Shown: piece by piece, positions 24,501-30,781 of the stretch
Layout of the letters: each line of letters begins with the position of its first letter
How positions within the stretch are numbered: the stretch's first letter is position 1
Assembly: GCA_964426135.1 (NCBI GenBank)
Contig: CAYRPN010000055.1
Span: forward strand, 1 to 35,998
Direction: 5' to 3'
Source: CAYRPN01 sp964426135
GTDB lineage: Bacteria; Planctomycetota; Phycisphaerae; Phycisphaerales; Phycisphaeraceae
Length of the DNA: 35,998 nt
The notes under the pieces: model-generated
Database searches by the model: none
Seen by the model: only the letters and a program-made list of their open reading frames with translations
What the model was told of the DNA's origin: nothing
Made by a program: the position numbers and the translations under genes

Positions 24501-25638
24501 CGACCATGCGGAGGCGCAGGCATCGGACGATGCACTGGCGCGCGTCGGTCAACAGCGTCGCCGCGCCATTTTCGATTTCGACAGCATTTACGCTTTCGCC
24601 AACGGCAATCCGTCCGATGCGTTCGGCGAGCGCTACCGCGTGTTCGATCACGATCGCCGGATCGCACGGTTGCCACGGCCGCCCTACCAGTTCCTCGATC
24701 GCATCGTCTCCATCAAGGACTGCGAGCAGTGGAAACTCGCGGCCGGCGGCGTGATCGAGGCGGAGTACGACGTGCCCCCGGACGCGTGGTACTTCGCCGC
24801 CAATCGCCAGAGGCACATGCCGTTCGCCGTGCTGCTGGAGGCGGCGCTGCAGCCATGCGGCTGGCTGGCGGCTTATCTTGGATCGGCGCTGACCAGCGAC
24901 GTCGATCTTCGCTTTCGCAACCTTGGCGGAAGCGCGACGCAGTTCATGCCCGTCGGCCCCGACCTCGGCACGCTCACCACGCGCATCAAGATCACGCGCG
25001 TGTCGCAGTCGGCGGGCATGATCATTCAGAACTACGACATGCTCATGACCAGCGACGCCGGCGAGGTGTACCGCGGCGACACGTACTTCGGTTTCTTCAG
25101 CGGCGATGCCCTGGCGAATCAGGTCGGCATCCGTGAAGCGAAGCGACACGAGCCGAGGGCGGAGGAACACGTGCGATCACTGGCCGCGTTCGATCTTCCC
25201 AATGCCGCGCCATTCCCCGACGCGACCATGCGCATGGTCGATCGCATCGAACACTTCGATCCCGCCGGCGGCCCGCACGGATTGGGCTTCATCCGCGGCA
25301 CCACCCGCGTCAACCCGGACGCGTGGTTTTTCCAGGCGCACTTCTTCCAGGACCCGGTGTGGCCTGGCTCGCTGGGGCTTGAGTCGTTCCTTCAGCTCCT
25401 GAAAGTGGCTGCGGCGAATCATTGGGACAGCGATGTCGAGTTTGAAACGCCGGCGATTGGCGCGAAGCACACGTGGATTTATCGAGGCCAGGTGCTGCCG
25501 ACGGACAAACGCGTGACGGTAGAAGCCGCAATCAAGCAGATCGACAGTAATCGCCGATTGATCATGGCTGATGGATTTCTTATCGTCGATGGGCGGGTGA
25601 TTTATCAGATGGCTGATTTTTCGATTCGCGTCACCTGA
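18586..25638 (+). CDS. pfaC: PfaC-type synthase subunit (KS-CLF-AT-DH-DH)
   Basis: This protein has about 2350 residues if it starts at TTG 18586, the only plausible in-frame start between the preceding stop (18548) and the KS motif PRIAIVSMGG at ~18634. The frame is open further upstream, but it reads there as Ser-rich shadow sequence of the pfaA-like gene. KS (~16-465): Cys209, His343 and His382. Chain-length-factor-like second KS (~489-930): the Cys position is Glu683 in SAEEASSL, so it is not a condensing enzyme. AT (~969-1310): Ser1059 in GYSLGE, like the AT of PfaB. Two FabA-like double-hotdog dehydratases: DH1 (~1535-1945, His1804 in CHFVDDRVMPG) and DH2 (~2025-2350, His2252 in AHFFQDPVWPG). 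No glycerophosphate acyltransferase domain follows. The domain order matches myxobacterial Pfa3 without its AGPAT. It should make and place the cis double bonds. A repeat insertion lies in DH1. Confidence 0.93.
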   Translation: MNGTSPSSIYPASAPPRIAIVSMGGAFPGSRDLAAFWLHIRAGRSVAREAPAGRWAVPAERAWSATLRPDHVASKRACFVEDFTLDLHGANPPDALAQLLPRLDPMFHLLLHAGTQAWSGARTAGIDRSRCGIIIGNIALPTDASSAMAEEILGRQFEAALFRKLGIHQNHSQPRRVEPLNRYVAGLPAGILAQTLGFGAGTYTLDAACASSLYAIKLACDELTAGRADLMLAGGLSRPDSLYTQMGFTQLKALSPTGRCAPFDRQADGLVVGEGCGIVALKRVEDALRDGDRIHAVIAGIGLSNDIGGNLMLPDSEGQLRAMRAAYQQAGWRPGDIDHIECHGTGTPTGDRVEWNSLRELWRDEDATRRCVLGSVKSNVGHLLTGAGAAGVIKTLLAMEHATLPPTANFEGLARDMASEASPFEVQRSATPWERRTGNHGRRAAVSAFGFGGINAHLLIEQWDEAGSRAAHSPSPRIAIGVEDPDKSREPIAIVGMDAHFGRWNSLELFAQRVLGGDADAAPQSPVNWWGSPEAGRFKGYFIDHVDLPVGRFRIPPHELREMLPQQSLMLNVAANALADAGMEHGNGPRLRTGVFVGIGLDLNTTHFHVRWTMENKAAPWAAQAGVDATEEQLNRWTLAWREDFGPPLSANRTMGALGGIVASRIARAFHVGGPSFTVSAEEASSLKAVEVAAGMLRRGEIDAAIVGAVDLAGDVRAALGQHDRRPVSPTGVARPLDANADGAILGEGAAAVILMRLSDAQRQGRRVYTVITGLGGAGGGDSSDAVPSPATWTQSLQRALAGADVEPIGMIETHGSGDPREDLVEALALASWLHDQPREQPVALASVKADIGHTGAASGLASLVKSAICLSSRILPPLRGCESLRMELEQGTPLYGPNDRQYWLHDRINGPRRAVCAAMSVDGNCAHVVLEEPPENVQRAKVSVEPARGEHEQILRRTAIANDRTSAGKLAFVFPGAGNHYLGMGRQLAARWPQAIREQEHHNDRLASQFAGGRFWSARSLRDLSHRDVIFGQVWLGAMIADLLRSFGITPDALIGYSLGETTSMFAGGFWPANPCRDEMLRRLHESPLFASDLTGVCDAARRTWKLRDDENVDWFVGVISAAKAQVEAAIRGRSRAYLLMVNTPNECVIGGDRREVEQFAADLRCILHPVQGVTTVHCEVVQPVKDAYLALHRFNQTQSKPQGDRTPRVYSGAWGRAYDVTADSAAEAIAAQALAPVDFAKVIESAHADGVRVFIETGPGESCTRMIRQILADRPHVAMSVCVEGNDEVATMIAALTKLKEAGVSVDVEKTLGAARHAASATPRGATIRVETGGPAFDPHVPEEWSDVISGHSQENAVAVECADRDPLACAAAEGDNALPTHLIDRPRSGGRSAEEKVDSPALVSADALDFSPSVYAGIAGVVAAQVSSRVAQAAAEASFLRVTSTITSALSRAAAFQADALTCLCDGEGGRGEALKSLDLHDFGASGASGASGASGASASSTFFLDRAQCLEFAIGSIGSALGPMFAALDAHPTRVRLPDEPLMLVDRILEVEGEPCSMTRGRVVTEHDVLASAWYLDCGRIPTCIAVEAGQADLFLSGYLGIDFITKGKAVYRLLDAVVTFHRALPVPGETINYDIRINEFFRQGDTHLFRFEFDGTVDGQRVLTMRQGCAGFFTEQELAAGQGIVQTAIDRRPMEGMVTGGFQWLAPRPAEDESYSDAQIHGIRSGTTRDLAACFGDAFAALPLQEPVGLPGGEPGGRDQRMTLVHRVLKLNATGGRYGLGQIVGEADIHPDDWFLTCHFVDDRVMPGTLMYECCLHTLRVFLLRLGWVGEHGAVVYEPIPEVPGQLKCRGQVTATTRKVQYEITVKEIGYHGEEAGDRSQETGGRRQKASDHSASFSARPKGEVSHDDTTAVPYVIADALMYADGKPIVQMKNMSLRLSGLSRGMLEAMWGSKEASAKAQATERESDHAEAQASDDALARVGQQRRRAIFDFDSIYAFANGNPSDAFGERYRVFDHDRRIARLPRPPYQFLDRIVSIKDCEQWKLAAGGVIEAEYDVPPDAWYFAANRQRHMPFAVLLEAALQPCGWLAAYLGSALTSDVDLRFRNLGGSATQFMPVGPDLGTLTTRIKITRVSQSAGMIIQNYDMLMTSDAGEVYRGDTYFGFFSGDALANQVGIREAKRHEPRAEEHVRSLAAFDLPNAAPFPDATMRMVDRIEHFDPAGGPHGLGFIRGTTRVNPDAWFFQAHFFQDPVWPGSLGLESFLQLLKVAAANHWDSDVEFETPAIGAKHTWIYRGQVLPTDKRVTVEAAIKQIDSNRRLIMADGFLIVDGRVIYQMADFSIRVT
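23044..23088 (+). repeat. Five 9-nt repeats coding (Gly-Ala-Ser)5
   Basis: GGGGCCTCG is repeated five times without error in the AT-DH1 linker of the pfaC-like gene. The perfect match of all units suggests recent expansion. The unit length keeps the frame, so length changes would only alter linker length. Confidence 0.9.
24221..24312 (+). repeat. Repeat-derived insertion in DH1 (copy D)
   Basis: Seven 7-nt units of AGGAGAC type (24221-24269) are followed by GTTTAGCG (24288-24295). A perfect 7-bp hairpin with GAA loop (24296-24302 with 24306-24312) abuts the box. It is translated as a hydrophilic segment (~residues 1879-1916) between two strands of the second hotdog of DH1. Arrangement and unit sequence match copy C in the pfaA-like gene. 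Confidence 0.88.
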
Positions 25639-25665
25639 TCTACGCTTTCAGTCCGACTGAATGCC

Positions 25666-26076
25666 ATGATTGACAGTCCACCCACAGTCTCGCCGCCGCG
25701 GAGAACTGTTCTTCGTCTTTGCCTTTCCTGCGGATATCCACTCGATGGCATCGCCGCGACAACCTGTCCAGAGTGCGGTAGATCCTTTGACCTACACGAC
25801 CCGAAAAGCTTTCGCATTGAACTAACGACTCGAAAGAAAGGAAGCTTGCTCCCAGTTCTGGTTACCTGGTTCGCCTGTGCGGTGTGTTTTTGTGGTCTCG
25901 TAGCGATTCAACTATGGTGGATTCACTTTCGGATTCGACCCGGGTGGACATTGTCAGAGTATGGCTGGATCGTCTTCTTTATTCAGCTCAACGTGTTCTT
26001 GATCTGGTGTATCGTTGCAGGCAAGATCATCTTTCCTCACATCCAGAGCTGGTTCCGACGCAGACAGTACTCATGA
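25666..26076 (+). CDS. Small zinc-ribbon membrane protein
   Basis: This is a 136-residue protein. Its N-terminus has a double CxxC zinc ribbon (CLSCGYPLDG... CPECGRSFD, ~residues 19-42). Two hydrophobic segments follow (about 62-83 and 101-121), with a basic end (SWFRRRQYS). Small proteins of this make-up, with the wording CxxCGY.L.G......CPECG, are frequent in planctomycetes and of unknown role. It lies 27 nt after the pfaC-like stop and 63 nt before the oleA start, on the same strand, so it is probably co-transcribed. Its base composition is clearly more AT-rich than the neighbours and its codon use is less biased, which suggests a separate origin. No function in lipid synthesis can be read from the sequence. 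Confidence 0.8.
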   Translation: MIDSPPTVSPPRRTVLRLCLSCGYPLDGIAATTCPECGRSFDLHDPKSFRIELTTRKKGSLLPVLVTWFACAVCFCGLVAIQLWWIHFRIRPGWTLSEYGWIVFFIQLNVFLIWCIVAGKIIFPHIQSWFRRRQYS

Positions 26077-26139
26077 TTGACGCTATCATTCGCCTGCATC
26101 GGCGCCGTTGCACGGCCGCAACTGCCCGGAACCTCCCGC

Positions 26140-27339
26140 ATGAAATACTCCCGCGTTTATCTCGAATCGCTCGCTTACGAGTTGCCGCCCGTCGTCGTCA
26201 GCAGCGACGAACTGGAGCATCGTCTGTCGCCGCTTTACGAGAAGCTGCGGCTGCAGCCCGGCACGCTTGAATCGCTCACCGGCATCACCGAACGCCGCTG
26301 GTGGGAAGAAAGTTATCCCGTGTCGCAGGGCGCGATTGCCGCGGCGAAGAAGGCGCTGGCCCAGAGCAATGTCCGACCCGAAGACATCGAAGTGCTGATC
26401 TACGCCGGCGTCTGCCGGGAGAACTTCGAGCCCGCCACCGCCTGCGTCGTCGCCGATGCCCTGGGCATCAGCCCCGACGCCCAGATTTTCGACATCTCCA
26501 ACGCATGTCTCGGCGTGATGAACGGCATCATCGACATCGCCAACCGCATCGAGCTGAAGCAGATCAAGGCCGGCATGGTCGTCTCCTGCGAATCGGCCCG
26601 CGAGATCAACGACATCATGATCCCGCGCATGATCCAGGAAGGCACGATGGATTTCTACACCAAGTCCCTCGCCACCCTGACCGGCGGCAGCGGCGCGGCG
26701 GCGGTGATCCTCACCGAAGCATCGCTCGCCAAGGCGAAGCAGCGACGGCTCCTCGGCGGCGCCACCAAGGCCGCCCCGCAGCACCACAAACTCTGCCGCT
26801 GGGGCATCACGCTTTCGCCCGTCGGCCTGACCAAGCTCATGTTCTCGCCCGACAAACTCAAGATCGCGATGGAGGAAATCTTCAAGCCCGAAACGCTGCC
26901 GGGCGCGCTGAAGGAAGCGATGACGCACGAGCTCGTACCATCGCCGATCCAGCGCATGCTGCCCTCGCAGAAACTGCCCGCGCTGCTGACGCAGTTCATG
27001 TCCACCGACTCCGTCGCGGTTCTCAAGCACGGCGTCGAACTGGGCCTGCGCACGTGGAGTTCCTTCCTCAGCCGGCTCGGCTGGGCGGTGGACCAGGTCG
27101 ATAAGGTCATTTGCCATCAGGTCGGCTCCGGCCACCGCGCCACGGTGCTGCGCGAACTGGGCATCGCACCTGAAAAGGATTTCCCCACGTTTCCGTACCT
27201 GGGCAACATGGGCACCGTGTCGCTGCCCATGACTGCCGCCATCGCCGAGCAGCGCGGCTTCCTCGCGCCGGGCCACCGCGTCGGATTCCTCGGCATCGGC
27301 AGCGGCCTCAACTGCCTCATGCTCGGGTGGGATTGGTGA
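26140..27339 (+). CDS. oleA: OleA, head-to-head acyl condensing enzyme (thiolase superfamily)
   Basis: This is a 399-residue protein starting at ATG 26140 (MKYSRVYLESLAYELPP), chosen because family similarity begins there; an in-frame ATG at 26077 would add 21 unlikely residues. It performs non-decarboxylative Claisen condensation of two acyl thioesters to a 2-alkyl-3-keto acid. Catalytic Cys123 (NACLGVMNG), Glu97 (ENFEPATAC), His326 (ICHQVGSGH) and Asn356 (LGNMGTVS) are all present. The spacings Glu-Cys (26) and His-Asn (30) agree with the known OleA set. Cys to His is 203 residues, about 60 more than in the Xanthomonas enzyme, owing to an extra segment between CRWG (~225) and QFMSTDS (~285). 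It is the first gene of oleABCD and lies downstream of the pfaC-like gene with one small gene between. Confidence 0.93.
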   Translation: MKYSRVYLESLAYELPPVVVSSDELEHRLSPLYEKLRLQPGTLESLTGITERRWWEESYPVSQGAIAAAKKALAQSNVRPEDIEVLIYAGVCRENFEPATACVVADALGISPDAQIFDISNACLGVMNGIIDIANRIELKQIKAGMVVSCESAREINDIMIPRMIQEGTMDFYTKSLATLTGGSGAAAVILTEASLAKAKQRRLLGGATKAAPQHHKLCRWGITLSPVGLTKLMFSPDKLKIAMEEIFKPETLPGALKEAMTHELVPSPIQRMLPSQKLPALLTQFMSTDSVAVLKHGVELGLRTWSSFLSRLGWAVDQVDKVICHQVGSGHRATVLRELGIAPEKDFPTFPYLGNMGTVSLPMTAAIAEQRGFLAPGHRVGFLGIGSGLNCLMLGWDW

Positions 27340-27360
27340 GCCACCCCGGCTCGCCCGCAC

Positions 27361-27429
27361 CTGCCGCCCGCACACTGCCGCCCGCACACTGCCGCCCGCC
27401 CACTGCCGCCAGCACCTGCCGCCCGCACA
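27361..27429 (+). repeat. 14-nt tandem repeats between oleA and oleB
   Basis: Five units of CTGCCGCCCGCACA type (one 13 nt long) fill about half of the 143-nt oleA-oleB gap. The unit is twice seven bases, in line with the 7-nt arrays elsewhere. No hairpin box is seen here. The rest of the gap (27430-27482) shows no gene or clear signal. Confidence 0.8.
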
Positions 27430-27482
27430 CTGCCGAATTTCACGCACGCCCACCCACCACGCTTGCGCCTCCGCCTCCCGCC

Positions 27483-28370
27483 ATGTTCTTCCCCGACTAT
27501 CCCTTCACCAGCCGGTACTTCGATCGCGGCGACGGCATCCGTCTGCACTACATCGACGAAGCCCCGGCGACCGTTGCTTCGCCTACCGGCACCGTCGTGA
27601 TGGTGCACGGCAACCCCACATGGTCGTTCTACTACCGTCGCGTCATTCTCGCGCTGAGGAAAACGCATCGCTGCATCGCCCCGGATCACGTGGGCATGGG
27701 CCTGTCCGACAAGCCCGGCGACGCGAAATATGCCTACACGCTCCGCCAGCGCATCAATGATCTGCAAGCCCTGCTCGACTCGCTGAAACTCACGCAGCCG
27801 ATCACGCTCATCGTCCACGACTGGGGCGGCATGATCGGCATGGGCTACGCGGTGCGCCATCCCGAAAGAATCGCCAGGCTCGTGATCCTCAACACCGCCG
27901 CGTTCGGCCTGCCCGCCGGCAAGAAGATGCCGTGGCAACTGAAGCTCTGCCGCTCGCCGCTGGGGCCGCTGCTGGTGCGCGGGTTCAATGGGTTCAGCCG
28001 GGACGCGGTGAAATCGTGCGTCACGCGCCGGCCGCTGACACAGGAAGTGCGCGAGGCTTATCTGAGGCCGTACAACTCCTGGGCCAACCGCATTGCCGTG
28101 ATGCGTTTCGTGCAGGACATCCCGCTGTCGCCGCAGCATCCGAGTTTTGCCGATGTGCGGCACATTGCCGACAACCTCGCGCAGTTCCGCGATCGGCCGA
28201 TGCTCATTGCGTGGGGCCTGCGCGATTTCGTCTTCGATCATCACTTCCTCGCGGATTGGCAGCAGCGCTTCCCCGCCGCCACCGTGCATCGCTACGACGA
28301 CGCGGGGCACTACGTGCTGGAGGATGCGTACGAAGAGATCGTCCCGCTGGTGGCCAATTTCATCGGGTGA
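27483..28370 (+). CDS. oleB: OleB, beta-lactone decarboxylase (alpha/beta hydrolase)
   Basis: This is a 295-residue alpha/beta hydrolase of the haloalkane-dehalogenase-like group, starting at ATG 27483 (MFFPDYPFTSRYFDRGDGIRLHY). The oxyanion motif HGNPTWSF stands near residue 40. The nucleophile is Asp113 in HDWGG and the catalytic His is 276 in AGHYVLED. The acid is probably in GLRDFVFD (~245). An Asp nucleophile in the HDWGG context and the position between oleA and oleC fit OleB, which turns the cis-beta-lactone into an olefin and CO2. A plain haloalkane dehalogenase is the alternative by fold, but context argues against it. Confidence 0.92.
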   Translation: MFFPDYPFTSRYFDRGDGIRLHYIDEAPATVASPTGTVVMVHGNPTWSFYYRRVILALRKTHRCIAPDHVGMGLSDKPGDAKYAYTLRQRINDLQALLDSLKLTQPITLIVHDWGGMIGMGYAVRHPERIARLVILNTAAFGLPAGKKMPWQLKLCRSPLGPLLVRGFNGFSRDAVKSCVTRRPLTQEVREAYLRPYNSWANRIAVMRFVQDIPLSPQHPSFADVRHIADNLAQFRDRPMLIAWGLRDFVFDHHFLADWQQRFPAATVHRYDDAGHYVLEDAYEEIVPLVANFIG

Positions 28371-28927
28371 CCTGCTCAATGGCCAGGAAAGTGGCCGGTC
28401 GCTATACCCCCACCCCCTCGCATTTGCGGATAACCCCCATTCCAGCAAGCATTTATCAAATCGACTGCCAAAAAGGTAGGACACTTTCCGGCCACAGGGC
28501 GGCATCCCTTTCCCCGCGGAACGGATGACGGGCACACGCGCGACGACAGGATGGATCAAGCGGCAGGACATGGAGAACGCATGGCGCACCAACCGCGCCG
28601 GTCGAACAGGCATTATACCGAATATTTTCCCTCGACGCAAGGCAGCCGGTGCTTCTTCAGGGCTTTTCAATTCTCGCAGACCAATGGTTGTTCCCAGGAA
28701 TCACAAAGAACACAAAGGCACGAAGGTCACGAAGAGGAAGATGAAAGGGCTTGATTCTCTGCGAAATTCTTCGTGCCCTTCGTGGCTTTGTGTCCTTTGT
28801 GTTCAAACCGGCGATCCAGTACCTATCCGGAAACCGAGAATTGAAAAGCCCTGGTGCTTCTTGGCGCACCATCCCGCCGAGCCAGCCAAGCACCACGCCG
28901 CGCCGGCTTTACAATGCCTCGCTTCAC
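28371..28927. other. Non-coding gap between oleB and oleC with a repeat element
   Basis: This is the longest gene-free stretch of the pfa/ole block. It is more AT-rich than its surroundings and carries the inverted-repeat element at 28648-28862. A weak -10-like TACAAT lies at 28910-28915, 12 nt before the oleC ATG, without a matching -35. The short frames here read like shadow sequence, and I do not call a gene. The gap may split the operon, so that oleC-oleD and the transferase gene could have their own promoter. Confidence 0.5.
28648..28862. mobile_element. MITE-like inverted-repeat element with candidate target duplication
   Basis: An exact 18-bp inverted repeat (28659-28676 and 28835-28852) encloses a second, longer imperfect inverted repeat (28702-28734 with 28769-28801, 3 mismatches in 33). 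The inner arms are built of CACAAAG/CACGAAG-like units. The same 10 nt, GGTGCTTCTT, flank the element on both sides (28648-28657 and 28853-28862), with one extra base on the left, which resembles a target-site duplication. No transposase gene is present, so it would be non-autonomous. Confidence 0.6.
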
Positions 28928-30781
28928 ATGACGACCGCCGCGCACATTCCCCCAGCCGCCCCACCCGCCGATGCCACCGTCAACATCGCGTCGTATCTTC
29001 CAATGCGCGCCCAGCAGCAGCCGGACACGCTGGCCGTCGCGTTTCCACTCGACAGCAAGCCCGTCGCGCAACGCCAATACCTGCAGTGGAGCTACAAACA
29101 GCTCAACGACGAAAGCGACATCATCGCCCGCGGCCTCCTGTCCATCGGCATCGCGCGCGGCATGCGCACCGTGCTCATGGTCACGCCCAGCCCCGAGTTC
29201 TTCGCTCTCGTCTTCGCGCTCTTCAAGATCGGCGCGGTGCTCGTCGCCGTCGATCCGGGCATGGGCGTGAAGAACCTGAAGACCTGCCTCGGTGAAGCAC
29301 AGCCGGAGGCGTTTATCGGCATCCGCAAGGCACACTTCGCCCGCAAACTCCTGGGCTGGGCGAAGGACACTCTGCGCATCAACGTCCTCGTCGGGCGAAA
29401 ACTCCTCCCCTTCGGCAAAACCATCGCGATCTCACAAGTCCGCCAGCGCGGGCTTGCCTCTTCGCATCCCGTCCTCGCCCCCACCACGCGCGACGAAACC
29501 GCCGCCATTCTCTTCACCAGCGGCTCCACCGGCATCCCCAAGGGCGCCGTCTACACCCACGGCAACTTCGACGCCCAGGTCCGCGCCCTGATCGATCTCT
29601 TCCAGATCAAACCCGGCGAGATCGACCTATGCACGTTCCCACTCTTTGCACTCTACGCCCCGGCGATGGGCATGAGCGCCATCGTCCCGCGCATGGATTT
29701 CACAAGACCGGGCAGCGTCGATCCCAAGGAAGTGATCGAGCCGATTCAACGCTTCAACGTGACGAATCTCTTCGGCTCCCCCGCCCTGCTCAAGCGCATC
29801 GCGCCGCCAGTCACCACCAAAACGGAACCAACACCCAAAGCCGAGGGACTCCCGTCCCTCGGATCTGACGCCCACGACGCCCATGACGCCCACGAACCGA
29901 GGGACAGGAGTCCCTCGGCGTTGCCTCCGCTTCTCACCACGGCGCAGTCCGCGCCTGTGCTTCCCACACTCAAGCGCGTCATCTCCGCCGGCGCTCCGGT
30001 GCCCGCCCGCACCATCGCGCGGATCACCACGCTCCTCGCCCCACACGTGCAGGTCTTCACGCCCTACGGCGCCACCGAATGCCTGCCCGTCGCGTGCATC
30101 GGAAGTGATGAGATTCTTGGTGACACTTCCGCGCTGACCGATCAAGGCAAAGGCATCTGCGTTGGCCGGCCGGTGCCGAATCTGGATGTCCGCGTCATCC
30201 GCATTGACGACGAGCCCATCGAGCGATGGAGCGATTCACTCGAACTACCGCCCGGCGAGATCGGCGAGATCGTCGTGCGCGGCGGACAGGCCACACGCCA
30301 GTATTTCAACCGCGAAAGCTCCACGCGCCTGGGCAAGATTTCGAACGACGGAGGCGCCTTCCATCGCATGGGCGATGTCGGCTACTTCGACGATCAAGGC
30401 AGGCTCTGGTACTGCGGACGCAAGAGCGAACGCGTCGTCACAGCCGAGCGCACCTACTTCACAGCCCCGTGCGAAGGCGTGCTCGACACATTGGTTACGG
30501 TCGAGCGCACAGCACTGGTGCCGCTGAGAATCGGCGATGCGATCGCGCCTGGCGTGTGTGTCGAACTTCACCACACGCCTGGCGTGCGAGACCGCCGAAG
30601 CTGGTCCGCCGTCCGCGAGGGCCTGGCGTCGCTCGCGGCGCAGCATGCCTGCACGCGCGGCATCACGCAGTACTTTCTCTATCCGCAGCCCTTCCCCACC
30701 GACATCCGCCACAACTCCAAGATCAACCGTCCGCTGCTCGCCAAGTGGGCTGCGAAGCAACTGGGAGGCGAACCCGCATGA
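28928..30781 (+). CDS. oleC: OleC, beta-lactone synthetase (ANL/AMP-ligase family)
   Basis: This is a 617-residue ANL-superfamily enzyme starting at ATG 28928 (MTTAAHIPPAAPP). The AMP-binding P-loop LFTSGSTGIPKG is at ~196-207, YGATE at ~380, the hinge-region motif GDVGYFDDQGRLWYCGRKSERV at ~480-500, and a C-terminal NSKINRP with the expected catalytic Lys near 600. In the Ole pathway it adenylates the beta-hydroxy acid and closes it to a beta-lactone. It is longer than most OleC proteins, partly because a repeat-derived segment (29841-29918, ~residues 305-330) is inserted. The flanking parts remain family-like, so the enzyme is probably functional. Its stop overlaps the oleD start by 4 nt (ATGA), which implies translational coupling. 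Confidence 0.92.
   Translation: MTTAAHIPPAAPPADATVNIASYLPMRAQQQPDTLAVAFPLDSKPVAQRQYLQWSYKQLNDESDIIARGLLSIGIARGMRTVLMVTPSPEFFALVFALFKIGAVLVAVDPGMGVKNLKTCLGEAQPEAFIGIRKAHFARKLLGWAKDTLRINVLVGRKLLPFGKTIAISQVRQRGLASSHPVLAPTTRDETAAILFTSGSTGIPKGAVYTHGNFDAQVRALIDLFQIKPGEIDLCTFPLFALYAPAMGMSAIVPRMDFTRPGSVDPKEVIEPIQRFNVTNLFGSPALLKRIAPPVTTKTEPTPKAEGLPSLGSDAHDAHDAHEPRDRSPSALPPLLTTAQSAPVLPTLKRVISAGAPVPARTIARITTLLAPHVQVFTPYGATECLPVACIGSDEILGDTSALTDQGKGICVGRPVPNLDVRVIRIDDEPIERWSDSLELPPGEIGEIVVRGGQATRQYFNRESSTRLGKISNDGGAFHRMGDVGYFDDQGRLWYCGRKSERVVTAERTYFTAPCEGVLDTLVTVERTALVPLRIGDAIAPGVCVELHHTPGVRDRRSWSAVREGLASLAAQHACTRGITQYFLYPQPFPTDIRHNSKINRPLLAKWAAKQLGGEPA
29841..29918. repeat. 78-nt inverted-repeat element inside oleC
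   Basis: Two 22-nt hairpins (29841-29862 and 29897-29918, each with an 8-bp stem CCGAGGGA/TCCCTCGG) lie in opposite orientation. They match each other as inverted repeats with one mismatch. Between them are three 9-nt units GACGCCCA(C/T) (29867-29893). The 78-nt length is exactly 26 codons, so the oleC frame is unbroken. The AHDAHDAH peptide is its translation. Confidence 0.85.

Noticed and set aside
20932..25170. Long minus-strand open frames opposite the pfaC-like gene (20932-22737 and 23158-25170)
   Set aside because: They are Arg/His/Ala-rich antisense shadows typical of GC-rich genes. The plus frame shows full catalytic motifs across the same region.
27483..28370. Alternative call as haloalkane dehalogenase
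   Set aside because: The fold and Asp nucleophile are shared, but the gene stands between oleA and oleC in the standard ole order.
28470..28530. Possible insertion-sequence end near GGTAGGACACTTTCC in the oleB-oleC gap
   Set aside because: Only short 8-nt matches to 28380-28402 in inverted orientation and no transposase remnant, so I could not support an IS call.
28551..28754. Small open frames in the oleB-oleC gap
   Set aside because: They run through the inverted-repeat element, lack start signals and show no recognisable protein pattern.
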